DNA of 13,007 bases, taken from an uncultured Alphaproteobacteria bacterium (GTDB taxonomy: Bacteria > Pseudomonadota > Alphaproteobacteria > Rhizobiales > Ancalomicrobiaceae). Position 1 is the first letter of the stretch; each line of letters opens with the position of its first letter. The notes under the pieces are model-generated. The model searched no databases. It was not told the DNA's origin and saw only the letters and a program-made list of their open reading frames with translations. This document shows positions 1-7,156 of this stretch, one piece after another. The stretch covers positions 1 through 13,007 of the forward strand of contig CALFRR010000272.1 in NCBI GenBank assembly GCA_937919435.1. Direction: 5' to 3'. A program made the position numbers and the translations under genes.

Positions 1-528
1 CAGGCGCGGGGCGAACAGCAGGGCGCGGGCGACCGCCACCCGCTGGCGCTCGCCGCGCGACAGTTTCGCGGCGCGGCGACGGGGGTCGTCGAGGCCGGTC
101 CGGGCGATCAGGCCGGCGGCGCGGGCGCGCGTCGGCTCGGAGACCCGGAACCCGCAGAAGCGGGCGGGCATCAGCACGTTGTCGAGGACCGAGAGCTCGT
201 CGACGAGGTGGAAGTCCTGGAAGACGAAGCCGATGGTCTCGCGCCGGAAGCGGCCGCGGGCGGCCTCGCCGAGCCGGTCGATGCGGGTGGCGCCCCAGGC
301 GACCGCGCCCTCGGTCGGGGTGGTCAGTCCGGCGACCAGATGGAGCAGCGTCGACTTGCCGGCGCCGGACGGGCCGGCGATGCCGACGCGGGCGCCGGGC
401 GCGACGTCGAGGGCGTCGATGTCGAGGGCCCGGAACGGCGCCTCGCCGCGGCGCCGGTGGTCGACGACGAGGCGCTCGAGCCGCAGCGGCTCGGGCGGGC
501 GATCAGCCGGCGCGGCGGAAATCGGCAT
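1..528 (-). CDS. ABC transporter ATP-binding protein, LolD/MacB type (partial, C-terminus off the left edge)
   Basis: This is the first 176 codons of an ATPase that would energise an FtsX/MacB-type membrane permease on the cytoplasmic face. The frame stays open to the window edge. Visible motifs are Walker A GPSGAGKS (residues 52-59), a Q-loop in FVFQDFHL (Q104) followed by a LolD/MacB-like stretch (DELSVLDNVLMPARF), and a signature LSRGERQR near 156-163, which replaces the usual LSGGQ. Walker B and the switch histidine lie outside the window. The ATG at 528 overlaps the end of the upstream gene by 26 bp, suggesting translational coupling. The family is used for lipoprotein release, macrolide or peptide export, and for MacB-like complexes encoded beside DUF3299 proteins. 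The substrate cannot be read from the ATPase alone. Its permease should be just beyond position 1. Confidence 0.9.
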   Translation of the reverse strand, partial: MPISAAPADRPPEPLRLERLVVDHRRRGEAPFRALDIDALDVAPGARVGIAGPSGAGKSTLLHLVAGLTTPTEGAVAWGATRIDRLGEAARGRFRRETIGFVFQDFHLVDELSVLDNVLMPARFCGFRVSEPTRARAAGLIARTGLDDPRRRAAKLSRGERQRVAVARALLFAPRL

Positions 529-991
529 CGACGATCCTCAACTGGCTGACGAATCCGGTGTCCGGATCGGTCTTCGAACCGGCTTCGAGCGTGCCGGTGA
601 CGGTGACCCGGGTGCCGGCGGAGACCAACGGCGTCTCCGCCCTCATCCGGACGACGACGATGTCGACCGGCCAGTCGGCGTCGGACTGGCAGAAGGGGCA
701 GATCGCCATCGGCTCGCGGGTCAGGACGAAGAAGCTCGCTTCGGCCTTCAGGGGCGGCGCCATGTAGCCGGTGAGGGTGACCGGGCGCCCGAGGTTGCCG
801 AGGACCAGATCGGAGAAGGTGAGGCCCCGCACGCCGAAGGAGCCGTAGAGCCGATCGAAGGTGAGGATCACCGGATCGGCCGCCCTCGACGGGGCGGCCC
901 AGAACAGCGAGAGGCCCGCGGCGGTGAACCACCGCCGCGAGACCGTCGTTTCGCTTCGACCGTCGGAACCGGTCACCACCGTCTGCCTCAC
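503..991 (-). CDS. Tat-exported small periplasmic protein, DUF3299-like, with CPFC motif
   Basis: A 162-residue protein of unknown function. The N-terminus carries a twin-arginine signal: SRRWFT at residues 18-23, a hydrophobic stretch, and a likely cleavage site after APSRA (residue 37). The mature part has beta-rich, OB-fold-like sequence: a GRPVTLTGYMAPPL segment (about 68-81), a FFVLTREPMAICPFC segment with a CPFC pair (98-101), and a closing GTRVTVTGTLE segment. The order of these blocks resembles DUF3299 proteins, which are often encoded beside MacB-like ABC transporters; this match is by eye. The start is a GTG whose GTGA overlaps the phoA stop, so it is probably coupled to phoA; it also overlaps the downstream ATPase gene by 26 bp. 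The CPFC pair could bind a metal or be a redox site. Tat export implies folding before export, as for cofactor-loaded proteins. Confidence 0.82.
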   Translation of the reverse strand: MRQTVVTGSDGRSETTVSRRWFTAAGLSLFWAAPSRAADPVILTFDRLYGSFGVRGLTFSDLVLGNLGRPVTLTGYMAPPLKAEASFFVLTREPMAICPFCQSDADWPVDIVVVRMRAETPLVSAGTRVTVTGTLEAGSKTDPDTGFVSQLRIVDADFRRAG

Positions 992-2730
992 TGGGCGAGG
1001 CCGAGGGCGGTGGTCATGACGCGGAACACGAAGGTGTTCGGCTTGTGGCCACGGAACATCTCGGAGCCGGGGCCGATCGCGGTCAGCACCTCGTCGTCGC
1101 CGGAGTGGACACCCGAGTTGGCGTCGAACGGCAGGTTGCCGGTGACGTGCACCGCGCCGGGGCGGTCGCAGTTCTTCGGGTTCTCGACATAGGTGCCCTT
1201 GGTGGCGCCGGCCACGGCGGGCACGAACTCGCCGTCGAGGTAGGGCTTGGCGTTGTAGCAGTGGTCCGGATAGGAGGCGAAGGTGAAGGCCATCCGCTTG
1301 GAGACGTCGATGTTGGTCGGATAGCCCTCGGCGTCGACCGGGCCGTAGTTCGGCACCGCGGCGTCGGCGTAGGTGCCGAGCTTCTCGCGCGGCGTCTGGC
1401 CGGGACGGTCGTCGTCGTAGGTGCCGAGAATGGTGACGCCGTGGGTGTGGTCGCCGACCACGATGATCAGCGTGTCGTTCTTCTCGGCGGCGAAGTCCTT
1501 GGCGACCTTGACCGCGTTGTCGAGCATGATGGTGTCGAAGATCGCCCGCTCGGCGTCGAGCGAATGCGAATACTTGTCGATGCGCGCCGATTCGACCATC
1601 AGGAAGAAGCCGTCGGGGTTCTTCGACAGGGTGGCGATCGCCGCCCTGGTCTCGTCGACCACGTCGGGCTGATCCGGGAACTTGGAGACGGTGCCCTTCT
1701 TCAGATACTTCAGGTCGAGGGCGCCGTCGACGTTGCCGGTGTTGTAGAGGCCGAGGATCTTCCCCTTGCCGTCGGCGACGGCCTTGTTCATCTCGGTCTT
1801 CGTCGAGACGAAGGTGTAGCCGGCCTCTTCGAACTTCTTGATGTAGTCGACGTCGTCGGCGCGCTTGGAGCCGGGGGTCGTCTTGGCCAGGAAGAACGGC
1901 GAGCCGCCGCCCATGATCACGTCCGGCTTGACGTCGAAGAACATCTTCACGATGTCGTTGTAGTCGGAGCGCTTGCGGGTGTGGGCGACCACGCCGGCCG
2001 GGGTGGCGTCCTCGATCTCGGAATTGGTGACGACGCCGACCGCCATCTTGGTCTTGCGCTTCAGGAGGTCGCCGATGGTCTCGACCTTCGGGTGGTCCAG
2101 CGTGTTCTTGTTCTTGGCGCAGTAGACGCCGAGCGCGTTGACGCAGGACTTGTGGCCGGTCGTATAGGCGCTCATCGCGTTGGCGCTGTCGGTGACGATC
2201 GAATCGGTGCCGGCGGTCGAGATCAGCGCCATCGCCGGCATGTCGTCGATCGCCAGTTCACCGCCGTAGCGGCCCTCGACGATGCCCTTCGACATGATCC
2301 GGGCGGCGGTGCGGTGGGCGACCGACAGGCCGTCGCCGATGAACAGGATGACGTTCTTGGCGACCCGGCCCTTCGGCGTGCCGTAGACCTCCCAGGCGAC
2401 CTTCTTCGACTTGTCGCCGGCGGTGGCGGTGACTTCGACCCTGCCGGCCTTGGCCACGCTGACGTCGCGCAGCCAATAGGCGGTGAGGTCGCCACCGTCT
2501 TCCTTCTCGACGATCACCGGCTTGGCGCCGAGCACCTCGGCGGCATCCCTGCCGTCGATCGTGACCTTGACCGAACCCGCGGCCGGGGCGCCGGGGAACT
2601 CGACCTTCAGGTCGAACTTCGCGCCGGCCAGGATCTCGGCACGGTCGATGGGATAGATCGTCTGGGCCGATGCGATGCCGGAGAAACCGGCGGCCACGGT
2701 GGCGGCGAGAAGGGCGGTGCGCAGGAGCAT
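988..2730 (-). CDS. phoA: Periplasmic alkaline phosphatase, PhoA family
   Basis: A 580-residue exported phosphomonoesterase that frees inorganic phosphate in the periplasm. A Sec signal peptide (about residues 1-22, ending IASA) is followed by a beta-rich N-terminal domain of about 95 residues (25-120) absent from E. coli PhoA. The catalytic domain has FIGDG (D133), TDSANA with nucleophile S182, VAHTRKR with R254 in the position of E. coli R166, VESARIDKYSH giving E380, D385 and H389, GDHTH giving D427 and H428, and H542 in GVHSGDD. All the two-Zn/one-Mg ligands expected from E. coli PhoA are present, so the enzyme should be active. The ATG follows a good GGAGGT Shine-Dalgarno (2736-2741, 5-nt spacer). 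A Pho-box-like site lies 71 nt upstream, so phosphate-starvation control by PhoB is likely. It is the first gene of a probable three-gene or longer operon. Confidence 0.96.
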   Translation of the reverse strand: MLLRTALLAATVAAGFSGIASAQTIYPIDRAEILAGAKFDLKVEFPGAPAAGSVKVTIDGRDAAEVLGAKPVIVEKEDGGDLTAYWLRDVSVAKAGRVEVTATAGDKSKKVAWEVYGTPKGRVAKNVILFIGDGLSVAHRTAARIMSKGIVEGRYGGELAIDDMPAMALISTAGTDSIVTDSANAMSAYTTGHKSCVNALGVYCAKNKNTLDHPKVETIGDLLKRKTKMAVGVVTNSEIEDATPAGVVAHTRKRSDYNDIVKMFFDVKPDVIMGGGSPFFLAKTTPGSKRADDVDYIKKFEEAGYTFVSTKTEMNKAVADGKGKILGLYNTGNVDGALDLKYLKKGTVSKFPDQPDVVDETRAAIATLSKNPDGFFLMVESARIDKYSHSLDAERAIFDTIMLDNAVKVAKDFAAEKNDTLIIVVGDHTHGVTILGTYDDDRPGQTPREKLGTYADAAVPNYGPVDAEGYPTNIDVSKRMAFTFASYPDHCYNAKPYLDGEFVPAVAGATKGTYVENPKNCDRPGAVHVTGNLPFDANSGVHSGDDEVLTAIGPGSEMFRGHKPNTFVFRVMTTALGLAQ

Positions 2731-2801
2731 GGATGACCTCCGTCGGGATGGGTCGGGTGCCGCGGTGGAACCACGGCTTGGCCCCCATCAACACCTCGCC
2801 C

Positions 2802-2819
2802 ATTACAGTTTCGTGACGG
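2802..2819 (-). promoter_or_regulatory. Putative PhoB binding site (Pho box) upstream of phoA
   Basis: Read on the minus strand, CCGTCACGAAACTGTAAT matches the E. coli Pho box CTGTCATAAAACTGTCAT at 14 of 18 positions, including both half-site cores spaced 11 bp apart. It lies 71 nt upstream of the phosphatase ATG. About 10 bp past the box is only a weak -10-like stretch (GTTGAT, 2787-2792), which is normal where PhoB substitutes for a -35 contact. The assignment is by eye. Confidence 0.7.
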
Positions 2820-2849
2820 ATATTACTTGGTTATGTTATAACGTAACAA
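2820..2849 (-). promoter_or_regulatory. Candidate sigma70-type promoter with a palindrome in its spacer
   Basis: On the minus strand TTGTTA (2844-2849) and TAATAT (2820-2825) are separated by 18 bp, each matching the consensus hexamer at 4 of 6 bases. The stretch is strikingly AT-rich for this genome. The near-perfect palindrome at 2830-2847 fills the spacer. It could give basal phoA transcription independent of the adjacent Pho box, or the AT-rich block could simply be a protein-binding site. Confidence 0.35.
2830..2847. promoter_or_regulatory. AT-rich 18-bp palindrome, possible operator
   Basis: GTTATGTTATAACGTAAC is an inverted repeat in which 8 of 9 pairs match (only 2834/2843 mispairs). 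It sits immediately upstream of the Pho box in the phoA promoter region. Its length and symmetry suit a dimeric helix-turn-helix repressor or activator. No regulator gene adjoins it, so the cognate protein is unknown. Confidence 0.4.
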
Positions 2850-3022
2850 TCGGATGGGTCGGTTCGTCGACCGCGGGCGAGGCTCCGCCACGTGGGCGGC
2901 ACGCGGATCGCCGAGGGTGTGGAGACGACGGGGCGTGCGCATGGAGCCGCCGAGGGGTGGCGGCGCCGCCGAACGCGCGGGGCGGGGCCCATCCCGAGTG
3001 GTGTCGCCGGGCCGACGACGAA

Positions 3023-3048
3023 GGCCGGCGAGGTGGCCCTCGCCGGCC
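3023..3048 (-). terminator. Hairpin downstream of dppF, probable end of the dpp operon
   Basis: A perfect 11-bp stem, GGCCGGCGAGG and its complement, with a 4-nt loop, begins 35 nt after the dppF stop. On the minus-strand transcript it is followed by only UU and then CGUCG, so it lacks a proper U-tract. It may need Rho, or may act mainly as a 3'-end stabiliser. Its symmetry would also block read-through into phoA. Confidence 0.55.
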
Positions 3049-3083
3049 CTGTTGCCGGAAACGGGTTCGACGCGGCGGCGGGG

Positions 3084-4091
3084 TCAGCCGGCCGCCGCGG
3101 CCTCGACGGCGTGGCAGGCGGTGAGGTGGCCGCCGTCGACGATCTGTTGCGGCCGATCGATCCGGCAGCGGTCGAAGGCGATCGGGCAGCGCGGATTGAA
3201 CACGCAGCCGGGCGGCGGGGCGAAGGGCGAAGGCAGTTCGCCGCTCAGCACGATCCGCTCGTGGCGCCGCGTCGGGTCGGCGACCGGGGTCGCCGACAGG
3301 AGCGCCCGCGTATAGGGATGGCGCGGATCGGCGAAGATCTCGTCCTTCGACGCCTTCTCGACGACCCGTCCGAGGTAGAGCACCATCACTTCGTCGGCGA
3401 TGTGGCGGACCACCGAGAGGTCGTGGCTGACGAAGACGTAGGCGAGGCCGAACTCCTCCTGCAGGTCGGCGAGCAGGTTCAGGACCTGGGCGCGGACCGA
3501 GACGTCGAGGGCGGAGACCGGCTCGTCGAGCACGATGATCTTCGGCCGCAGCATCAGCGCGCGGGCGATGGCGATGCGCTGGCGCTGACCGCCGGAGAAC
3601 ATGTGCGGGTAGCGGTCGGCGAACTCCGGCCGCAGCCCGACCCGCGAGAGCATGTCGAGGGCTTCGGCCCGGCGCTGGTCGGCGCTCTTCGTGGTGTTGA
3701 CCAGCAGCGGCTCCTCGAGCGTCTTGCGGATCGTCTGGCGCGGGTTGAGCGAGCCGTAGGGGTTCTGGAAGACCATCTGCACCGAGCGGCGCAGCTCCTT
3801 CAGCCGGTGGCCTTCGACGTCGGTGACGTCGTTGCCGTCGATCGACAGGTGTCCGGCGGTCGGGCCTTCGATCAGCGCCAGCATGCGGCCGAGGGTCGAC
3901 TTGCCGGAGCCGGATTCGCCGACCACGGCGATGGTGCGGTGGGGGGCGAGGGAGAGCGACACGTCGGTGACGGCCCGCACGGTGCCTCCCTTGGAGAACA
4001 GACCTCCGGGGACCTCGTAGGTCTTGACCAGATTCTCGGCGACGAGGACCGGGACGTCGCGGGCGGGATTGGCCGAAGCGGCGTTGGTCAT
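3084..4091 (-). CDS. dppF: Dipeptide ABC transporter ATP-binding protein DppF
   Basis: A 335-residue ATPase, the second of the two nucleotide-binding subunits of the importer. It has Walker A GESGSGKS (58-65), Q-loop VFQNPYGSLNP (Q109), signature FSGGQRQR (165-172), Walker B IIVLDEP (185-191) and switch H223. The C-terminal oligopeptide/dipeptide-transporter extension carries four cysteines, C296, C302, C309 and C326, spaced like those in DppD. Length matches E. coli DppF. The frame is open upstream as far as 4796, but the homologous protein starts at MTNAASANPA. That ATG (4091) overlaps the dppD stop as ATGA, so translation is probably coupled. It is the last gene of the operon. Confidence 0.96.
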   Translation of the reverse strand: MTNAASANPARDVPVLVAENLVKTYEVPGGLFSKGGTVRAVTDVSLSLAPHRTIAVVGESGSGKSTLGRMLALIEGPTAGHLSIDGNDVTDVEGHRLKELRRSVQMVFQNPYGSLNPRQTIRKTLEEPLLVNTTKSADQRRAEALDMLSRVGLRPEFADRYPHMFSGGQRQRIAIARALMLRPKIIVLDEPVSALDVSVRAQVLNLLADLQEEFGLAYVFVSHDLSVVRHIADEVMVLYLGRVVEKASKDEIFADPRHPYTRALLSATPVADPTRRHERIVLSGELPSPFAPPPGCVFNPRCPIAFDRCRIDRPQQIVDGGHLTACHAVEAAAAG

Positions 4092-5110
4092 GCCGTCACT
4101 CCTTCGATGCCGTTTCCCGCCGACGGATGGCGGGGGGCGAGGGGGCGCCCGTCGACGAGCGGCGTATGGCAGAGGGCGAAGCCGAGCTCGGCGGCGGCGC
4201 GGGTCGGCGGTACGGTGTGGCAGAGGTCGGTGGCGACGCCGCAACGCGGAGCGAAGACGCAGCCGGCGAGGCGGTCCCACTGGCCCGGCACCATGCCGCC
4301 GATCGCCGGCAGACGCTTGTCGGTCGCCCGCTCGGGCAGAGCGGCGAGCAGGGCGGCGGTGTAGGGGTGGTGCGGATCGCGGAACAGGTCGAAGGTCGTC
4401 GCCTGCTCGACCTGACGGCCGGCGTACTGGACGACCACCCGTTCGGCGGTCTCGGCGACCACGCCCATGTCGTGGGTGATCAGCACCAGCGCCATACCGG
4501 TCTCGTCGCGAAGCCGCACCAGGAGATCGAGGATCTGAGCCTGGATGGTGACGTCGAGGGCGGTCGACGGTTCGTCGGCGATCAGCAGCTTCGGCGAGCA
4601 GGAGATCGCCATGGCGATCATCACCCGCTGGCTCATGCCGCCGGAAAGCTGATGGGGGAAGGCGGAGAGCCGGCTCTCCGCCGAGGGGATGCCGACCTGC
4701 TCGAGCAGTTCGATCGAACGGGCGCGCCGCTCGGCACGGCCCAGCCCGAGATGGGTCTTCAGCGCCTCGCCGATCTGGAAGCCGACCGTGAAGCACGGGT
4801 TCAGCGACGACATCGGCTCCTGGAAGATCATCGCGATGTCCTTGCCGACCAGCCGACGCCGGGCGGCGGGGGCGAGGCCGAGCAGGTTCTCGCCCTGGAA
4901 GGTCAGGCGGTCGGCACGGACGTGTGCGGTCTTCGGCAGAAGGCCCATCACGGCGAGCATGGCGACCGACTTGCCGGAGCCGGACTCGCCGACCACCGAG
5001 ACGATCTCGGACGGCTCGACCTTCAGCGAGATGCCGTCGACGGCGCGGAACAGGCCGCCCGAACGGGTCTCGAACTCGACGGTGAGGTTCTCGATCTCGA
5101 GAAGGGACAT
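4088..5110 (-). CDS. dppD: Dipeptide ABC transporter ATP-binding protein DppD
   Basis: A 340-residue ATPase pairing with DppF to drive the DppBC pore. It has Walker A GESGSGKS (41-48), Q-loop IFQEPMSSLNP (Q97), signature LSGGMSQR (155-162), Walker B LLIADEP (175-181) and switch H213. The C-terminal extension includes AGCVFAPRC, with cysteines C284, C290, C297 and C314 in a C-X5-C-X6-C-X16-C pattern. Related DppD/OppD proteins have been reported to hold an iron-sulfur cluster here. The ATG is 4 bp after the dppC stop, with a GGAG Shine-Dalgarno inside the end of dppC. The gene overlaps dppF by 4 bp. Confidence 0.96.
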   Translation of the reverse strand: MSLLEIENLTVEFETRSGGLFRAVDGISLKVEPSEIVSVVGESGSGKSVAMLAVMGLLPKTAHVRADRLTFQGENLLGLAPAARRRLVGKDIAMIFQEPMSSLNPCFTVGFQIGEALKTHLGLGRAERRARSIELLEQVGIPSAESRLSAFPHQLSGGMSQRVMIAMAISCSPKLLIADEPSTALDVTIQAQILDLLVRLRDETGMALVLITHDMGVVAETAERVVVQYAGRQVEQATTFDLFRDPHHPYTAALLAALPERATDKRLPAIGGMVPGQWDRLAGCVFAPRCGVATDLCHTVPPTRAAAELGFALCHTPLVDGRPLAPRHPSAGNGIEGVTA

Positions 5111-5114
5111 CGGC

Positions 5115-6023
5115 TCAGCTCCGCTTCAGCTTCGGATCGAAGGCGTCGCGCAGGCCGTCGCCCATCAGATTGATCGACACCACGGTCAGGAGGATGGCGA
5201 GACCGGGCAGGGTCACGATCCACGGATCGGAGCGGATGAACTCGCGGCTGTCGGCCAGCATCGAGCCCCATTCGGGGATCGGCGGCTGGGCGCCGAGGCC
5301 GAGGAAGCCGAGGGCGGCCGCCTCGAGGATCGCGTCGGAGACGCCGAGCGCGGCCTGGACGATCAGCGGGGCGAGGCAGTTCGGCAGGACGGTGACGAAC
5401 ATCAGCCGGAGCCGGCCGACGCCGACCGACTTCGCGGCGACGACGTAGTCCTTGGCGATCTCGGAGAGCGCCGAGGCGCGGACCAGACGGACGTAGCGGG
5501 GCAGATAGACGACGGTCACCGCGACGATGGTGTTGGTCAGGCTCGGGCCGAGGATGGCGACCACCAGGATCGCCAGCACCAGCGAGGGCACCGCGATGAT
5601 CAGATCCATGATCCGCATCACGACGGTGTCGAGGAGACCACCGGCGAAGGCGGCGACGAGGCCGAGGACGATGCCCACCGCGACCGACACGCTCATCACC
5701 GAGAGGCCGATGAACAGCGAGATGCGGGCGCCGTGGACGAGACGGGACAGCATGTCGCGGCCGAGCGCGTCGGTGCCCAGCACGAAGCGCCAGCTGCCGC
5801 CGTCCTCCCAGACCGGCGGCGCCTTGAAGGCGTCGCGGAACTGCTCGATCGGCGAATAGGGGGTGACGAAGTCGGCGAACAGCGCCGCGAACACGATCAG
5901 CGCCAGGACGATCAGACCGGCGACGGCGCCGCGGTTCTCGGAGAACGACGACCAGAAGTCGGCGAACGGGGTCGGCGGCGCGATGCCGGCGCTCTCGGTC
6001 GTGGAGGAGACGTCAGCGGCCAT
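5115..6023 (-). CDS. dppC: Dipeptide ABC transporter permease DppC
   Basis: A 302-residue inner-membrane permease of the OppC/DppC family. The N-terminal cytoplasmic stretch leads into a first helix (about 32-52), then the family motif LGTDALGRDMLSRLVHGARISL (about 82-103, split here only for description) and further membrane segments around 104-128, 135-160, 210-235 and 270-288. The EAA-type cytoplasmic loop that docks on the ATPases is KDYVVAAKSVGVGRLRLMF (191-209). The start overlaps dppB by 11 bp and the stop is 4 bp from dppD, as expected for a tightly coupled operon. Length and layout are normal for the family. Confidence 0.95.
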   Translation of the reverse strand: MAADVSSTTESAGIAPPTPFADFWSSFSENRGAVAGLIVLALIVFAALFADFVTPYSPIEQFRDAFKAPPVWEDGGSWRFVLGTDALGRDMLSRLVHGARISLFIGLSVMSVSVAVGIVLGLVAAFAGGLLDTVVMRIMDLIIAVPSLVLAILVVAILGPSLTNTIVAVTVVYLPRYVRLVRASALSEIAKDYVVAAKSVGVGRLRLMFVTVLPNCLAPLIVQAALGVSDAILEAAALGFLGLGAQPPIPEWGSMLADSREFIRSDPWIVTLPGLAILLTVVSINLMGDGLRDAFDPKLKRS

Positions 6024-7026
6024 GGCGGAGCCTCGGGTTGATGGCGCCGTAGAGGACGTCGACGCCGAGGTTGACCAGGATGACCATCGTCGAAATCAGC
6101 ATGATGCCGCCCTGCAGTGCCGGATAGTCGCGCCGGCCGATGCCTTCGATCAGCCATTTGCCGACGCCCGGCCAGGAGAAGATGGTCTCGGTGAGGACGG
6201 CGCCGGCGAGCAACGTGCCCACCTGCAGACCGATCGAGGTGATCACCGGGATCAGCGCGTTCCTGAGCGCGTGCAGGCCGACCACCCGGAGCGGCGACAG
6301 ACCCTTGGCGCGGGCGGTCCGGACGTAGTCCTCGGAGAGTACTTCGAGCATCGAGGAGCGGGTGATGCGGGCGACGACGGCGAGCGGGATGGTGCCGAGC
6401 ACGATCGCCGGCAGCACCAGATGGTGGAGGGCGGAGAGGAACGCGCCGGGCTGATCGACGAGCAGGCTGTCGATCAGCAGGAAGCCGGTGATCGGCTCGA
6501 TGTAGAAGGCGATCAGGTCGATCCGGCCGGAAACCGGGGTCAGCCCGAGCCGTTCGGAGACCAGCATGATCAACAGGAGGCCCCACCAGAAGATCGGCAT
6601 CGAGAAGCCGATCACCGAGGCGCCCATCACGGTGTGGTCGAAGGCCGAGCCGCGACGGACCGCGGCGATGGTGCCGGCGGGAACGCCGATCAGCACGGCG
6701 AGCAGCATCGCGGCGAGCGACAGTTCGACGGTCGCCGGGAAGAGCGTGAGGAACTCGGTCGCCACCTTCTCGTTGGTGACCAGCGACGTGCCGAAGTCAC
6801 CGTGCAGCAGGTTCCAGACGTAGTCGCCGAACTGCTGCCAGACCGGCCGGTCGAGACCGAGTTCGTGACGGGCGATGGCCAACCGCTCGGGCGAGATCCC
6901 GCGCTCGCCGGTTCTCACTTCGACGGGATCGCCGGGCACCAGGCGGATCGCCACGAAGGTGACGAACATCAGGGCGACGAAGGTCGGCACGGTCAGGGCG
7001 ACGCGTCGCAGGAAATATCGCAGCAT
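6013..7026 (-). CDS. dppB: Dipeptide ABC transporter permease DppB
   Basis: A 337-residue inner-membrane permease that forms the pore with DppC. The N-terminus MLRYFLRRVALTVPTF leads into the first helix (about 9-30), and FVAIRLVPGDP is the typical OppB/DppB family motif. Membrane segments follow near 100-123, 135-156, 203-222, 258-285 and 304-325. The EAA loop is EDYVRTARAKGLSPLRVVG (232-250). The ATG at 7026 is preceded by GAGGA within a short palindrome (7026-7040), so the ribosome-binding site may be partly hidden in the transcript. The 174-bp spacer from dppA contains two hairpins, suggesting lower expression than dppA. Confidence 0.96.
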   Translation of the reverse strand: MLRYFLRRVALTVPTFVALMFVTFVAIRLVPGDPVEVRTGERGISPERLAIARHELGLDRPVWQQFGDYVWNLLHGDFGTSLVTNEKVATEFLTLFPATVELSLAAMLLAVLIGVPAGTIAAVRRGSAFDHTVMGASVIGFSMPIFWWGLLLIMLVSERLGLTPVSGRIDLIAFYIEPITGFLLIDSLLVDQPGAFLSALHHLVLPAIVLGTIPLAVVARITRSSMLEVLSEDYVRTARAKGLSPLRVVGLHALRNALIPVITSIGLQVGTLLAGAVLTETIFSWPGVGKWLIEGIGRRDYPALQGGIMLISTMVILVNLGVDVLYGAINPRLRHGR

Positions 7027-7040
7027 TCGAGGTCCTCGAA
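7026..7040 (-). promoter_or_regulatory. Palindrome covering the dppB Shine-Dalgarno
   Basis: TTCGAGG-T-CCTCGAA is a perfect 7+1+7 dyad that ends on the first base of the dppB start codon and includes the GAGGA ribosome-binding site. In RNA it could form a 5- to 6-bp stem that would hold the site closed unless a ribosome or upstream structure opens it. Confidence 0.45.
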
Positions 7041-7046
7041 CGAAGA

Positions 7047-7077
7047 CCGGCGGAGCCGTGCGTCACGGCCCCGCCGG
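7047..7077 (-). other. Strong hairpin in the dppA-dppB spacer, proximal to dppB
   Basis: The stem pairs 7047-7053 with 7071-7077 (7 bp) and 7055-7060 with 7064-7069 (6 bp), with one mismatch (7054/7070) and a 3-nt loop. There is no U-tract on the minus-strand transcript. Together with the next hairpin it probably shapes mRNA decay or read-through between dppA and the rest of the operon. Confidence 0.55.
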
Positions 7078-7156
7078 AATGGGGCGCCGCACTCCTCCGA
7101 CCGGAGGGTCGGCGCGCGACAAATCAGGTTTTCGTCGCCATGTCGAGAGCGGTCGT

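Larger units (their letters stand above)
2731..3083. other. Intergenic region between dppF and phoA (353 bp)
   Basis: From right to left this holds the dppF-downstream hairpin (3023-3048), about 170 bp of GC-rich sequence (2851-3022) in which I see no gene or clear site, the AT-rich palindrome, the Pho box, and a short phoA leader with its Shine-Dalgarno. Short open frames crossing it on the plus strand are Arg/Gly/Pro-rich, which is typical of noncoding frames in high-GC DNA. Confidence 0.7.

Noticed and set aside
1045..2736. 563-codon open frame on the plus strand opposite phoA
   Set aside because: It is antisense to an unmistakable phosphatase, is Gly/Val/Asp/Arg-rich and shows no known motif. 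Long antisense frames are expected in GC-rich coding DNA.
4092..4796. N-terminal extension of dppF upstream to 4796
   Set aside because: It overlaps dppD and has low-complexity Arg/Pro composition. The ATGA overlap at 4088-4091 gives the normal start.
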